Positions 16,984 to 26,035 of a stretch of 64,000 nucleotides of DNA are shown here, piece after piece. Position 1 is the first letter of the stretch. Each line of letters opens with the position of its first letter. Location: positions 1 to 64,000 of the forward strand of contig CACAAX010000007.1 of assembly GCA_902530595.1 (NCBI GenBank). The letters are read 5' to 3'. Below the pieces are notes generated by a model. It saw only the letters and a list, made by a program, of their open reading frames with translations. It was not told the origin of the DNA and made no database searches. A program made the translations under genes and the position numbers. The stretch comes from an uncultured Alphaproteobacteria bacterium (GTDB taxonomy: Bacteria > Pseudomonadota > Alphaproteobacteria > Rhodobacterales > Rhodobacteraceae).

Positions 16984-19437
16984 ATGATGAGCGAATTACC
17001 TTCACAAGCAAGAGTGGTTATAATAGGTGGTGGCGTTGTAGGGGTATCTTGTGCCTATCATTTAGCAAAAGCTGGTTGGACCGATTGTGTTTTGCTTGAG
17101 AAAAATGAGCTTACAGCTGGCTCAACATGGCATGCAGCCGGCAATGTTCCCACATTTTCCACAAGCTGGTCCATTATGAATATGCAACGATATTCTACAG
17201 AATTATACAGTAACCTTGGTGACGAAGTTGATTATCCCATGAATTATAATGTAACAGGGTCGATAAGGTTAGGGCATAGCAAAGAGAGGATGCAGGAATT
17301 TCAAAGAGCCAAAGGAATGGGGCTTTATCAAGGAATGAACATAGAAATTTTGGATAATAACGAAATCAAGAAGTTGTATCCTTTTATAGAAACACATGAA
17401 ATACAAGGCGCTCTATATGATCCTGCAGATGGCGATATTGATCCTGCCCAGTTGACGCAAGCCTTAGCAAAAGGAGCAAGACAGCTTGGTGTTAAAATTG
17501 TTAGGTTTTGCTCAGCTGAGGGTATTAAAAAAGAAAATGATATGTGGGAAATAATCACTGAGAAAGGCCCCATCTCAGCAGAAATAATAGTTAACGCTGC
17601 CGGATATTATGCCCAGAGAGTTAGTGAATGGTTCATCCCTTTCGGTGGCCGAAGAATTCCCATGGTTTCGATGAGTCACCAATATGTAATTTCTGAACAA
17701 GTAGAAGAACTCGAGAAATGGACGGCAAATACTGGTCACAAACTGCCTTTATTACGAGACGTAGATTCCTCTTACTATTTAAGACAAGAAAAAAATGGTT
17801 TTAATCTTGGACCTTACGAAAGAAATTGTCGAGCTCACTGGTGTACAAAAGATGATCCCCTTCCCGACGACTTCAGCTTTCAGCTATACCCAGATGACCT
17901 TGAGAGATTGGAATGGTATGTGGAAGACGCGATGAAAAGAGTCCCTCTTCTTGCTAAAGCGGGGGTATCGAAAGTAATAAACGGACCAATTCCGTATACT
18001 CCGGATGGGAACCCACTTATAGGCCCTATGCCAGGCGTGAGAAATGCATTCGAAGCCTGTGTGTTTACTTTTGGCATTGCCCAAGGTGGAGGAGCAGGCA
18101 AGGTCTTAGCAGAATGGATTACAGAGGGAACAACTGAATGGGATATGTGGTCCTGTGACCCCAGACGTTTTACCGATTTTACTGACCAAGAATATTGTAT
18201 TGAAAAAGGCAAGGAAATTTATGGTCATGAGTATGGGATGCATTTTCCTCATATGCGATGGCCTGCAGCTCCCGATAGACGTTTGTCTCCAATTCATGCA
18301 AAAATTCTGGCGTTAGGCGGTCAGATGGGTTGCTATAATGGATGGGAAAGAGCCAATTGGTTTGCAAAAGAAGGTGATGATACTTCTATAGCATCGGCTC
18401 AAACATGGGAAAGAAATGGCCCATGGGAAAAAAGGGTAAAAGAAGAATGCGAAGCGGTAAGAGATGGCGTAGGGGTTTTAGATCTACCTGGGTTTTCTCG
18501 CTTTGAGTTAAAAGGAAAAGATTGTCAAGATTTACTAAGTAGGCTGATTGTAGGCAATCTACCATCCACAGGCAGGATAAGCCTTTCCTACTTTAGTGAT
18601 CATAGAGGAAGAATACTCACGGAAATGTCTATCATGAAACATTCTAATGAGCATTTTACTTTAATAACTGCTGCAGCTGCGCAATGGCATGACTATGAAT
18701 TATTATTGAGGTCGATAGAACCAAATAGTGACATTACCCTTGAAGATAAAAGCCAGGCAGTTGGAACTCTAATTGTGACAGGACCCAAAAGTCGAGATTT
18801 ATTTAATAAGATTGTAGATGCTGATCTTCATCTTCCTTGGTTGTCACACCAAAAAGCTCTTATAAATAAAATGCCAGTAGTTATGGCTAGGGTATCATTC
18901 GCTGGGGAACTAGGGTGGGAAGTTCACGTTCAGAACAAGTATCTAAATTCTATTTATGATCAAATACTGTCTCTGGGCGCTAAGCCTTTTGGGATGTTTG
19001 CATTGAATTCACTTAGAATAGAAAAGGGGTATAGAGCTTGGAAGGGAGACCTATCCAGTGATTACTCAATCCTTGAAGGAGGTCTAGAAAGATTTGTAAA
19101 GTTTGACAAAGATATTGATTTTATTGGCAAGCCAGCACTGCTTAAGGAAAAGCAAGAAGGTAGCAAAAAAAGCTTTGTAACTTTAAAGGTAAAAGCGAAC
19201 GGTTTTGATGCTCCTTACATGTCCACCCTTTGGCATGACGACAAAATTGTTGGAGAAACCACTTCCGGCGCGTGGGGATACAGAGTAAAACATTCTGTAG
19301 CCTTAGGTATGCTTCGCACAGATCTTTGTGATCCAGGAACTCAGATTGAAGTGGAGATCTATGGGGAAAGATTTGATGCAACCGTTCAGGACAACAAACC
19401 TCTCTGGGATCCTGATAATAAAAGACTTAGACAATGA
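16984..19437 (+). CDS. FAD-dependent oxidoreductase fused to GcvT domain (dimethylglycine/sarcosine dehydrogenase family), first copy
   Basis: 817 residues. Order: Rossmann FAD-binding segment (VVIIGGGVVGVSCAYHLAKA, residues 11-30), DAO-type oxidoreductase domain, then GcvT N- and C-terminal domains from about residue 430. H50 in GSTWHAAG corresponds to the histidine that carries FAD covalently in dimethylglycine and sarcosine dehydrogenases. Such enzymes oxidise an N-methyl group and pass the C1 unit to tetrahydrofolate in the GcvT half. After H50 the sequence (NVPTFSTSWSIMNM) departs from the usual pattern that the next gene retains. The preceding GATATG gives two candidate ATGs; its stop overlaps the second copy by 4 bases. 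Confidence 0.85.
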   Translation: MMSELPSQARVVIIGGGVVGVSCAYHLAKAGWTDCVLLEKNELTAGSTWHAAGNVPTFSTSWSIMNMQRYSTELYSNLGDEVDYPMNYNVTGSIRLGHSKERMQEFQRAKGMGLYQGMNIEILDNNEIKKLYPFIETHEIQGALYDPADGDIDPAQLTQALAKGARQLGVKIVRFCSAEGIKKENDMWEIITEKGPISAEIIVNAAGYYAQRVSEWFIPFGGRRIPMVSMSHQYVISEQVEELEKWTANTGHKLPLLRDVDSSYYLRQEKNGFNLGPYERNCRAHWCTKDDPLPDDFSFQLYPDDLERLEWYVEDAMKRVPLLAKAGVSKVINGPIPYTPDGNPLIGPMPGVRNAFEACVFTFGIAQGGGAGKVLAEWITEGTTEWDMWSCDPRRFTDFTDQEYCIEKGKEIYGHEYGMHFPHMRWPAAPDRRLSPIHAKILALGGQMGCYNGWERANWFAKEGDDTSIASAQTWERNGPWEKRVKEECEAVRDGVGVLDLPGFSRFELKGKDCQDLLSRLIVGNLPSTGRISLSYFSDHRGRILTEMSIMKHSNEHFTLITAAAAQWHDYELLLRSIEPNSDITLEDKSQAVGTLIVTGPKSRDLFNKIVDADLHLPWLSHQKALINKMPVVMARVSFAGELGWEVHVQNKYLNSIYDQILSLGAKPFGMFALNSLRIEKGYRAWKGDLSSDYSILEGGLERFVKFDKDIDFIGKPALLKEKQEGSKKSFVTLKVKANGFDAPYMSTLWHDDKIVGETTSGAWGYRVKHSVALGMLRTDLCDPGTQIEVEIYGERFDATVQDNKPLWDPDNKRLRQ

Positions 19438-21875
19438 GCATACCGGCAGAGGCAAGAATTGTCATTATTGGTGGTGGTATATCAGGGTGCTCACTTGCCT
19501 ATCACCTTGCAAAAATAGGTTGGAAAGACATCATTCTTTTGGAACGAAAAAAACTGACCTCTGGAACTACATGGCATGCAGCAGGGCTTATAGGCCAACT
19601 AAGACCAAACTTAAATATGACACGTTTGGCAAAATATTCCGCAGATCTTTATGTGAACCTAGAAAAAGAAACAGGCATTTCTACCGGCGTAAAACAAAAT
19701 GGATCTTTAACGGTGGCGCTTACAGAGCACCGTCACGAAGAAATTCTCAGACAAGCCTCAATGGCCAAGGCGTTTGATGTAGAAGTCAATGAGATTTCCA
19801 TCTCTGAGTTGAAATCGTTTCATCCATTTTTAAATGTTGATGGTGTCAAGGGCGCCGTTCATCTTCCACTGGATGGTCAAGGTGATCCTGCAAATATCGC
19901 CATGGCATTAGCGAAAGGGGCGCGCGATTTAGGAGTAAAAATCTTTGAGGATACAAAAGTAACTGGATTAAACACTTATAATAATTCTGTTAGTGGTGTT
20001 CACTGGGAGAATGAAAATGGTAAAGGGCTTATCAAAACAGAAAACGCTGCAAATTGTGCGGGCATGTGGGCAAGAGATTTTGCTGAAAGTCATGGCGTTA
20101 CGGTTCCGCTTCATGCCTGTGAACATTTTTACATTGTTACAGAGCCAGTAAAAAATCTAAGTACGTTACCCGTTTTAAGAATGCCTGATGAACAAACCTA
20201 TTATAAGGAGGATGCGGGTAAATTTTTGGTTGGCGCCTTCGAACTGCAAGCAAAACCATGGGGAATGAATGGAATTGATGAGAATTTCTGCTTCGACCAA
20301 CTTCCAGAAGATTTAGACCATTTTGAACCTATATTGGAAAAGGCAATAAAACGAATACCAATATTAGAAAAATACGGCATTCAAACATTTTTCAACGGGC
20401 CAGAGAGTTTTACACCAGATGACAAGTATTATTTAGGGGAAGCTCCTGAACTTAAAGGATTTTGGGTTGCGGCAGGATATAATTCAATTGGCATAGTCTC
20501 TTCGGGTGGTGCAGGGATGGCCTTAGCGCAGTGGATTGACCAAGGCTCCCCACCGTTTGACCTGTGGGACGTGGATATAAGAAGGGCCCAGCCCTTTCAG
20601 AGAAATCGCCTTTATTTGAAAGATCGGGTAAAGGAGTCATTAGGATTATTATACGCAGATCATTTTCCTTATAGACAGGTTGAAACATCTCGAGGGGTCA
20701 GAAGATCGCCATTACATGAACATCTAAAAAAGGAAAATGCCATATTCGGCGAACTTGCAGGATGGGAAAGAGCCAACTGGTTTGCAATTGGAAAACAGGA
20801 AAAAAAATATATCTATGATTGGAAGAAACAGAACTGGTTTGAAAACCATAGGTTAGAGCATTTAGCGATTAGAAATAATGTTGGGCTGATTGATATGAGT
20901 AGTTTTGGAAAAATAAGGATTGAAGGGGCGGATGCCCTGTTGTTTTGCCAAAAGATTTGCGGAAATAACGTCGACGTGGATATTGGGAAAATAGTATATA
21001 CCCAAATGCTAAACTCAAGTGGTGGTATTGAAAGTGACCTTACTGTAACTCGTTTAAAGCATAATTGTTTTTTGTTTGTTGTGCCTGCTGCTACTCTCGT
21101 TCGAGATTTAAGTTGGCTAAACCGCCATAGAGAAAACTTTAATGTCGTAGTGACTGATGTTACTTCATCAGAAGCTGTTTTGGTATTGATGGGACCAAAT
21201 TCAAGAAAGCTATTATCAGAGATATCACCGAATAAATTTGATAACAATAATCATTCATTTGGCTCAGCTAAAGAGATCGAAATAGGGTATGGATTGGCTA
21301 GAGCGCATCGAATTAGCTACGTTGGAGAATTGGGTTGGGAATTGTATGTAAGCTCAGATCAGGCTTGTCACGTTTTCGAAGTGATCCGAGAGGTAGGAAA
21401 AAAATATGACCTTAGGCTATGTGGCCTCCATAGTTTAGATAGCTGCAGAATTGAGAAGGCTTACCGCCATTTCGGCCATGATATTACCGATGAAGATCAT
21501 GTATTGGAAGCTGGGCTTGGTTTCGCAGTACAAACTAACAAGGACGATTTTATTGGTAAAGAAGCAGTTATAAGAAAAAACAACCAGGGTCTCGAAAAAT
21601 ATCTCTACCAATTTCAACTTGAAGATCCAGAGTTGCTACTGTTCCATAATGAGCCGATTTACCGGGATGGTGAGCTTGTTTCATACCTAACTTCAGGTAA
21701 CTACGGTCATTTCTTAGGATCAGCTATCGGCATGGGCTATATTCCGCTAAAGGAAGAGTCCATAAAATCAGTCGAGACCTCAGACTTTCATATTGAAATA
21801 GCAGGGACGATGGCCAAAGCAAAAATATCATCTAAACCATTGTATGACCCGATCTCTGAGAAGATTAGAATGTAA
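19434..21875 (+). CDS. FAD-dependent oxidoreductase fused to GcvT domain, second copy
   Basis: 813 residues with the same layout as its upstream neighbour: FAD-binding motif IVIIGGGISGCSLAYHLAKI (residues 9-28), H48 in GTTWHAAG as the probable covalent flavin site, then a GcvT half. The stretch GLIGQLRPNLNMTRLAKYS after H48 is close to classic dimethylglycine/sarcosine dehydrogenases. The ATGA overlap with the first copy implies coupled translation and roughly equal amounts of both proteins. Two different secondary or tertiary methylamines, or successive demethylations of one, are the natural reading; the substrates cannot be fixed from sequence. Confidence 0.86.
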   Translation: MSIPAEARIVIIGGGISGCSLAYHLAKIGWKDIILLERKKLTSGTTWHAAGLIGQLRPNLNMTRLAKYSADLYVNLEKETGISTGVKQNGSLTVALTEHRHEEILRQASMAKAFDVEVNEISISELKSFHPFLNVDGVKGAVHLPLDGQGDPANIAMALAKGARDLGVKIFEDTKVTGLNTYNNSVSGVHWENENGKGLIKTENAANCAGMWARDFAESHGVTVPLHACEHFYIVTEPVKNLSTLPVLRMPDEQTYYKEDAGKFLVGAFELQAKPWGMNGIDENFCFDQLPEDLDHFEPILEKAIKRIPILEKYGIQTFFNGPESFTPDDKYYLGEAPELKGFWVAAGYNSIGIVSSGGAGMALAQWIDQGSPPFDLWDVDIRRAQPFQRNRLYLKDRVKESLGLLYADHFPYRQVETSRGVRRSPLHEHLKKENAIFGELAGWERANWFAIGKQEKKYIYDWKKQNWFENHRLEHLAIRNNVGLIDMSSFGKIRIEGADALLFCQKICGNNVDVDIGKIVYTQMLNSSGGIESDLTVTRLKHNCFLFVVPAATLVRDLSWLNRHRENFNVVVTDVTSSEAVLVLMGPNSRKLLSEISPNKFDNNNHSFGSAKEIEIGYGLARAHRISYVGELGWELYVSSDQACHVFEVIREVGKKYDLRLCGLHSLDSCRIEKAYRHFGHDITDEDHVLEAGLGFAVQTNKDDFIGKEAVIRKNNQGLEKYLYQFQLEDPELLLFHNEPIYRDGELVSYLTSGNYGHFLGSAIGMGYIPLKEESIKSVETSDFHIEIAGTMAKAKISSKPLYDPISEKIRM

Positions 21876-21904
21876 CTTTTTTGGCATTTTTATGGAAGGC
21901 AGAA

Positions 21905-23431
21905 ATGAAGAGACCTGAACGAAGAGGTAGAGACTCAAAAATAGCGCTAAGAGTGGCTCCCATATCTGAAGAAATAAATCCAATAAAGCCAGGACTGATT
22001 GGTGGCAATTACAAGCCTTTAAGTGACTCAGATATAAAGAAATTATACAACTTAGCTCTTGATGCATTATCCGAAATCGGAATTGGCCTGGCCCCAAAGA
22101 GCGGAATAAATTATATGACAAAAGCCGGTGCAGTACTGGGATACGATGGAAGACTTAGGTTTTCTAAATCTCTTGTTGAAGACATGATTGCTTTGTCCTC
22201 TAAAGACTTGACGTTATTTGGACGTGAGGAAAAATTCGATATGCACTTGTCTGGGAAAAGAGTTTTTTTTGGAACTGCAGGAGCAGCCGTTCATGTGGTC
22301 GATGTGGAAAAGAAAGAATATAGAGACTCAACAGTTCAAGACTTATATCACGCCGCTCAGATAACTCAGGAATTAGATAACATACATTTTTTCCAACGGG
22401 TGATGGTAGCAAGAGATATAACCAACAACTATGAAATGGATCTCAACACGCTTTACGCTTGTTGCGGAGGCACTACAAAGCATATTGGAACTAGTTTTTC
22501 TGAACCTCACCATGTTAAGGGCTGTATGGATTTGCTACATATGATAGCTGGTGGAGAAAAGCAATGGCGGGCAAGGCCTTTTGTTTCAAATTCAAACTGC
22601 TTTGTGGTTCCCCCAATGAAATTTGCAACGGAGAGTTGTGAGACAATGGAAAAATGTATTGAAGGCGGGATGCCTATTCTTTTACTTTCCGCTGGCCAAG
22701 CTGGGGCAACGGCACCAGCGCCTATTGCTCTAGCAATTGTTCAAGCAGTTGCAGAATGTTTAGCTGGAATTGTTTACGTAAATTCTGTAAAGCCTGGACA
22801 CCCCTGCATTTTCGGGACTTGGCCCTTTGTTTCCGATTTGCGAACAGGTGCAATGTCAGGAGGGTCGGGTGAGCAAGCCCTTTTAACAGCTGGCTGTGCT
22901 CAAATGCATCATTTTCTTGGCTTGCCTGGAGGTGCCGCCTCTGGAATAGCAGACTCCAAGTTGCCAGATATGCAGGCTGGTTGGGAGCAAGGTATTTCTA
23001 ACACTCTTGCTGGTCTTGCAGGCTTAAATCTCTGCTATGAGTCTGTAGGAATGCATGCTTCCCTTTTAGGGTTTTCATTAGAGTCATTGATACTAGGCAA
23101 CGATATACTTGGACAGGTACAACGATGCATCAAGGGAATCGATGTTAACGATGATATAGTAAATATTGATGTTATAAGGTCCGTTTGTATTGATGGACCA
23201 GAGCATTATTTGGGGCATCAACAAACATTAGACTTAATGCAAAAAGAATATATTTATCCTGATCTTGCAGATAGAACGAGTCCTAAGGAATGGCAAGAAA
23301 ACAATAAACCGGATATAATGAAAAAAACTATAGAACGAAAAAAAGAAATTCTCACGAGAAGAAATAATATACCTCTTTTTGATAAAGAAATTGAGAGGGG
23401 AATAAGAGAAAAATTTAAAATTTATGTATAA
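21905..23431 (+). CDS. MttB-superfamily (trimethylamine methyltransferase-like) protein without pyrrolysine
   Basis: 508 residues from the ATG at 21905, chosen over an in-frame TTG at 21881 because GGAAGG sits 6 bases upstream. The sequence follows the MttB family throughout, e.g. VKPGHPCIFGTWPFVSDLRTG, shortened here, and GGSGEQALLTAGCAQMHHFL. No in-frame amber codon occurs, so this is a non-pyrrolysine member; characterised ones demethylate quaternary amines such as glycine betaine, proline betaine or carnitine through a corrinoid protein. No corrinoid protein or activating protein is encoded nearby. It follows the two FAD-GcvT genes and so probably acts on the compound one methyl group up from theirs. 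Confidence 0.85.
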   Translation: MKRPERRGRDSKIALRVAPISEEINPIKPGLIGGNYKPLSDSDIKKLYNLALDALSEIGIGLAPKSGINYMTKAGAVLGYDGRLRFSKSLVEDMIALSSKDLTLFGREEKFDMHLSGKRVFFGTAGAAVHVVDVEKKEYRDSTVQDLYHAAQITQELDNIHFFQRVMVARDITNNYEMDLNTLYACCGGTTKHIGTSFSEPHHVKGCMDLLHMIAGGEKQWRARPFVSNSNCFVVPPMKFATESCETMEKCIEGGMPILLLSAGQAGATAPAPIALAIVQAVAECLAGIVYVNSVKPGHPCIFGTWPFVSDLRTGAMSGGSGEQALLTAGCAQMHHFLGLPGGAASGIADSKLPDMQAGWEQGISNTLAGLAGLNLCYESVGMHASLLGFSLESLILGNDILGQVQRCIKGIDVNDDIVNIDVIRSVCIDGPEHYLGHQQTLDLMQKEYIYPDLADRTSPKEWQENNKPDIMKKTIERKKEILTRRNNIPLFDKEIERGIREKFKIYV

Positions 23432-23723
23432 AAACCTCTTTATTACCTTTCTTCTTACTTTTCTAATTTCTTGTTCTTCAAATCTTAACCGTGAGATCAT
23501 AAGACTTGACCCAACTAACGAAAATTATCATACGCCAGGATGTAGAGAAATTAGGAAAAAAATACTGGATCAAAAAAGTGATCCCAGTGAAAGTGTTGCA
23601 CGTGGCGCTTTGTCGACCTATTTTTTAGGGCCAATAAGTCTACCTGCTTTGGGTTTTTTGGAAATAAACTCAGAGGAATATAAGAAGAGTTTGATAGCTG
23701 AACTTAAAAGAAACTGTTATTAA
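23424..23723 (+). CDS. Small predicted lipoprotein
   Basis: 99 residues, not recognised by family. The N-terminus is a lipoprotein signal: positive start, hydrophobic stretch, then LISC with C17 as the lipidation site. The mature part has two further cysteines (C40 and the penultimate C98) and a glycine/leucine-rich segment LGPISLPALGFLEI. Its ATG lies inside the last codons of the MttB-like gene (8-base overlap), so it is translated with that operon. Role unknown. Confidence 0.65.
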   Translation: MYKNLFITFLLTFLISCSSNLNREIIRLDPTNENYHTPGCREIRKKILDQKSDPSESVARGALSTYFLGPISLPALGFLEINSEEYKKSLIAELKRNCY

Positions 23724-23754
23724 TAGAGTGTTAATTTTAAAAAGGGAATAAGGT

Positions 23755-24903
23755 TTGATTGATACAAAACAAATCCGGGAATCTGTAGCAACAATTTGCC
23801 AGAAATATGGAGAAGAATATTGGCGTGGTTTAGATAAGAAAAAAGAATACCCTACAGACTTTGTTAAGGAAATGACGACAAGCGGTTTCTTAAATATACT
23901 TATTCCACAAGAATATGGTGGCGCTGGACTGGGATTAAAAGAAGCATGTGTTGTTTTGGAAGAACTTAGTCTTCAAGGTGCACATGCTGGTGCGTGTCAT
24001 GCTCAGATGTACGTTATGGGTACCCTTCTAAGACATGGGTCGGATAAACAAAAAAAAGAATATCTTCCAAAAATATCGTCTGGTGAGCTAAGGCTTCAGA
24101 GCTTTGCCGTAACAGAGCCAAACTCAGGAACAGACACAACTAGTATCAAAACCATGGCAAAAAAAACTAATGATGGCTGGATTATCAATGGGCAAAAAGT
24201 CTGGATTAGCCGAGTGGAACACTCTGACCTAATGATCCTTCTTGCACGAACTAAACCACAGGGAGCTCTCCCCAAAAGGACTGACGGATTTTCCGTTTTC
24301 CTTATTGATATTGAACAAGCTAAGGAAAGTGGCCTTAAAATAGTGAAGATTGACTCTATGATTAACCATCACTCCTGCGAATTATTTTTTGATGATGTTT
24401 TCATTCCAGATGAAAGCATAATTGGTGAAGAAGACAAGGGCTTCCGAGCAATTATGGATGGTATGAATGCCGAAAGAATCCTTATAGCATCAGAGTGTAT
24501 CGGAGATGGTAAATATTTTATAGAAAAGTCTGTTAACTACGCCAAAACTAGAAAAATTTTTAATAGAGAAATTGGCATGAACCAAGGAATTCAATTTCCA
24601 ATCGCGGAGTGCTACTCACAAATCGAAGCCGCATCACTAATGGTCGATAAAGCTGCAACGCTTTTCGACGGGGGTAAAAAATGTGGTGCAGAGGCTAATA
24701 TGGCAAAAATGTTGGCGGCTGATGCTAGTTGGAAAGCAGGCACTACGGCTATGGAGACATTTGGTGGCTTTGGCTTTAGTAAAGAATACGACATTGAAAG
24801 AAAGTTCAGAGAAACGCGTCTTTATCAAACGGCTCCCGTATCGAGGAACTTAATACTTAGCTATATTGCTGAGCATGTTTTAAATCTTCCAAGAAGCTTT
24901 TAA
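23755..24903 (+). CDS. Acyl-CoA dehydrogenase family protein
   Basis: 382 residues. The FAD-binding segment LQSFAVTEPNSGTDTTS and the substrate region GFRAIMDGMNAERI are typical of the family. In the C-terminal helix the common catalytic Glu (in YEGT-type motifs) is absent: the sequence reads RLYQTAPVSRNL, so the base must come from elsewhere or the chemistry differs. The start is a TTG at 23755 behind AAGGGAATAAGG. Together with the CoA-transferase that starts 1 base after its stop it resembles the CaiA/CaiB pairing used on carnitine-type substrates; this is analogy only. Confidence 0.88.
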   Translation: MIDTKQIRESVATICQKYGEEYWRGLDKKKEYPTDFVKEMTTSGFLNILIPQEYGGAGLGLKEACVVLEELSLQGAHAGACHAQMYVMGTLLRHGSDKQKKEYLPKISSGELRLQSFAVTEPNSGTDTTSIKTMAKKTNDGWIINGQKVWISRVEHSDLMILLARTKPQGALPKRTDGFSVFLIDIEQAKESGLKIVKIDSMINHHSCELFFDDVFIPDESIIGEEDKGFRAIMDGMNAERILIASECIGDGKYFIEKSVNYAKTRKIFNREIGMNQGIQFPIAECYSQIEAASLMVDKAATLFDGGKKCGAEANMAKMLAADASWKAGTTAMETFGGFGFSKEYDIERKFRETRLYQTAPVSRNLILSYIAEHVLNLPRSF

Positions 24904-24904
24904 T

Positions 24905-26035
24905 ATGAGTTTACCACTTGATGGAATATTAGTGGTATCAATGGAACAAGCTGTGGCTGGACCTTTTTGTTCTAATAGACTTAAGTTAGCGGGCGCCCGA
25001 GTGATTAAGATTGAGAGAAAGAATGGTGGGGATTTTGCTCGGGGTTATGACACAGCTGCTGACGGAGAAAGCTCATATTTCATATGGCTCAATCAAGGTA
25101 AAGAAAGCATCGCGCTGGACCTAAAGACAAAGAGTGATAGACACATATTCTTAAATATGGTTGCTGAAGCAGATATTTTTATTCAGAATTTCTCTCCGAC
25201 AACTGTAACTAAATTGAGTATAGATAGCCCCAGTTTAAAATCAATTAACCCAAGACTTATCTGTTGCGATATATCTGGATATGGAGAGGCTCCAGAAATG
25301 ATGAAAAAAAAATCTTATGATTTACTAATTCAAGCGGAAAGTGGCCTTATAGATGTTTCTGGATCACCGGAAGGACTTGGTAGGATAGGGGTCTCAATTT
25401 GCGATATTGGCGCAGGAATGGCGGCACATGCAGGCATTGTAGAATCTCTATTATTAAGAGAACGTTCTAATAATGTTAAGGATGTTAAGATTTCTCTTTT
25501 TGATGTTGCTGCTGACTGGATGACTGTTCCATATATTCATAGCAAATATGGAGGGGCTGCTCCCAAAAGGGTTGGTCTAAAGCATCCTTCTATCGCACCT
25601 TATGGTGCTTTCCTGTGCTCGGAAAACACTAGCTTTATCATTTCAATTCAGAACGAATTGGAGTGGAAAAGATTTTGTGTAGAGGTTCTTAAAACACCTT
25701 CCCTGGCAAAAGAAAATAAGTTTTCTAGTAATACACTCAGAGTAAAAAACAGGGATCTATTAGATGAAACAATTCAGTCTATATTATCTTCGCTTACCGA
25801 TGAAACTCTTAGAAATAGGCTTGAAGACGCGTCAATTGCGTATGGAAGATTAAATACTGTTAAGGATCTGGAGAGGCATTTGGCGTTGAAAAAAATAAGC
25901 GTAAGAAATTCACTAGATGACAGTTTAACTATTCCCTCTCCGCCCCTAATTTGGGAGAATTCAGAAAAAAAAGCTCCTAAATTTAATCAACACAATGAAC
26001 AATTGAGAAAAGAATTCAGTGACACAAAAAAATAA
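24905..26035 (+). CDS. Class III (CaiB/BaiF) CoA-transferase
   Basis: 376 residues. The N-terminal GILVVSMEQAVAGPFCSNRL, the LDLKTKS block and the aspartate in SYDLLIQAESGL (the position of the catalytic Asp) identify the family. It moves CoA between carboxylic acids. It is placed directly after an acyl-CoA dehydrogenase and overlaps the next gene by 17 bases. Members with the KHPSIAPYGAF segment include dicarboxylate-type CoA-transferases, so a C4-C5 acid is possible. Confidence 0.87.
   Translation: MSLPLDGILVVSMEQAVAGPFCSNRLKLAGARVIKIERKNGGDFARGYDTAADGESSYFIWLNQGKESIALDLKTKSDRHIFLNMVAEADIFIQNFSPTTVTKLSIDSPSLKSINPRLICCDISGYGEAPEMMKKKSYDLLIQAESGLIDVSGSPEGLGRIGVSICDIGAGMAAHAGIVESLLLRERSNNVKDVKISLFDVAADWMTVPYIHSKYGGAAPKRVGLKHPSIAPYGAFLCSENTSFIISIQNELEWKRFCVEVLKTPSLAKENKFSSNTLRVKNRDLLDETIQSILSSLTDETLRNRLEDASIAYGRLNTVKDLERHLALKKISVRNSLDDSLTIPSPPLIWENSEKKAPKFNQHNEQLRKEFSDTKK

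Noticed and set aside
19328-19777. 149-residue plus-strand frame across the junction of the FAD-GcvT genes
   Set aside because: It overlaps two well-supported genes in another frame and its translation shows no domain.
21905-23431. Pyrrolysine (in-frame amber) in the MttB-like gene
   Set aside because: The frame runs to its stop without any internal TAG, and no pyl genes are in the window.
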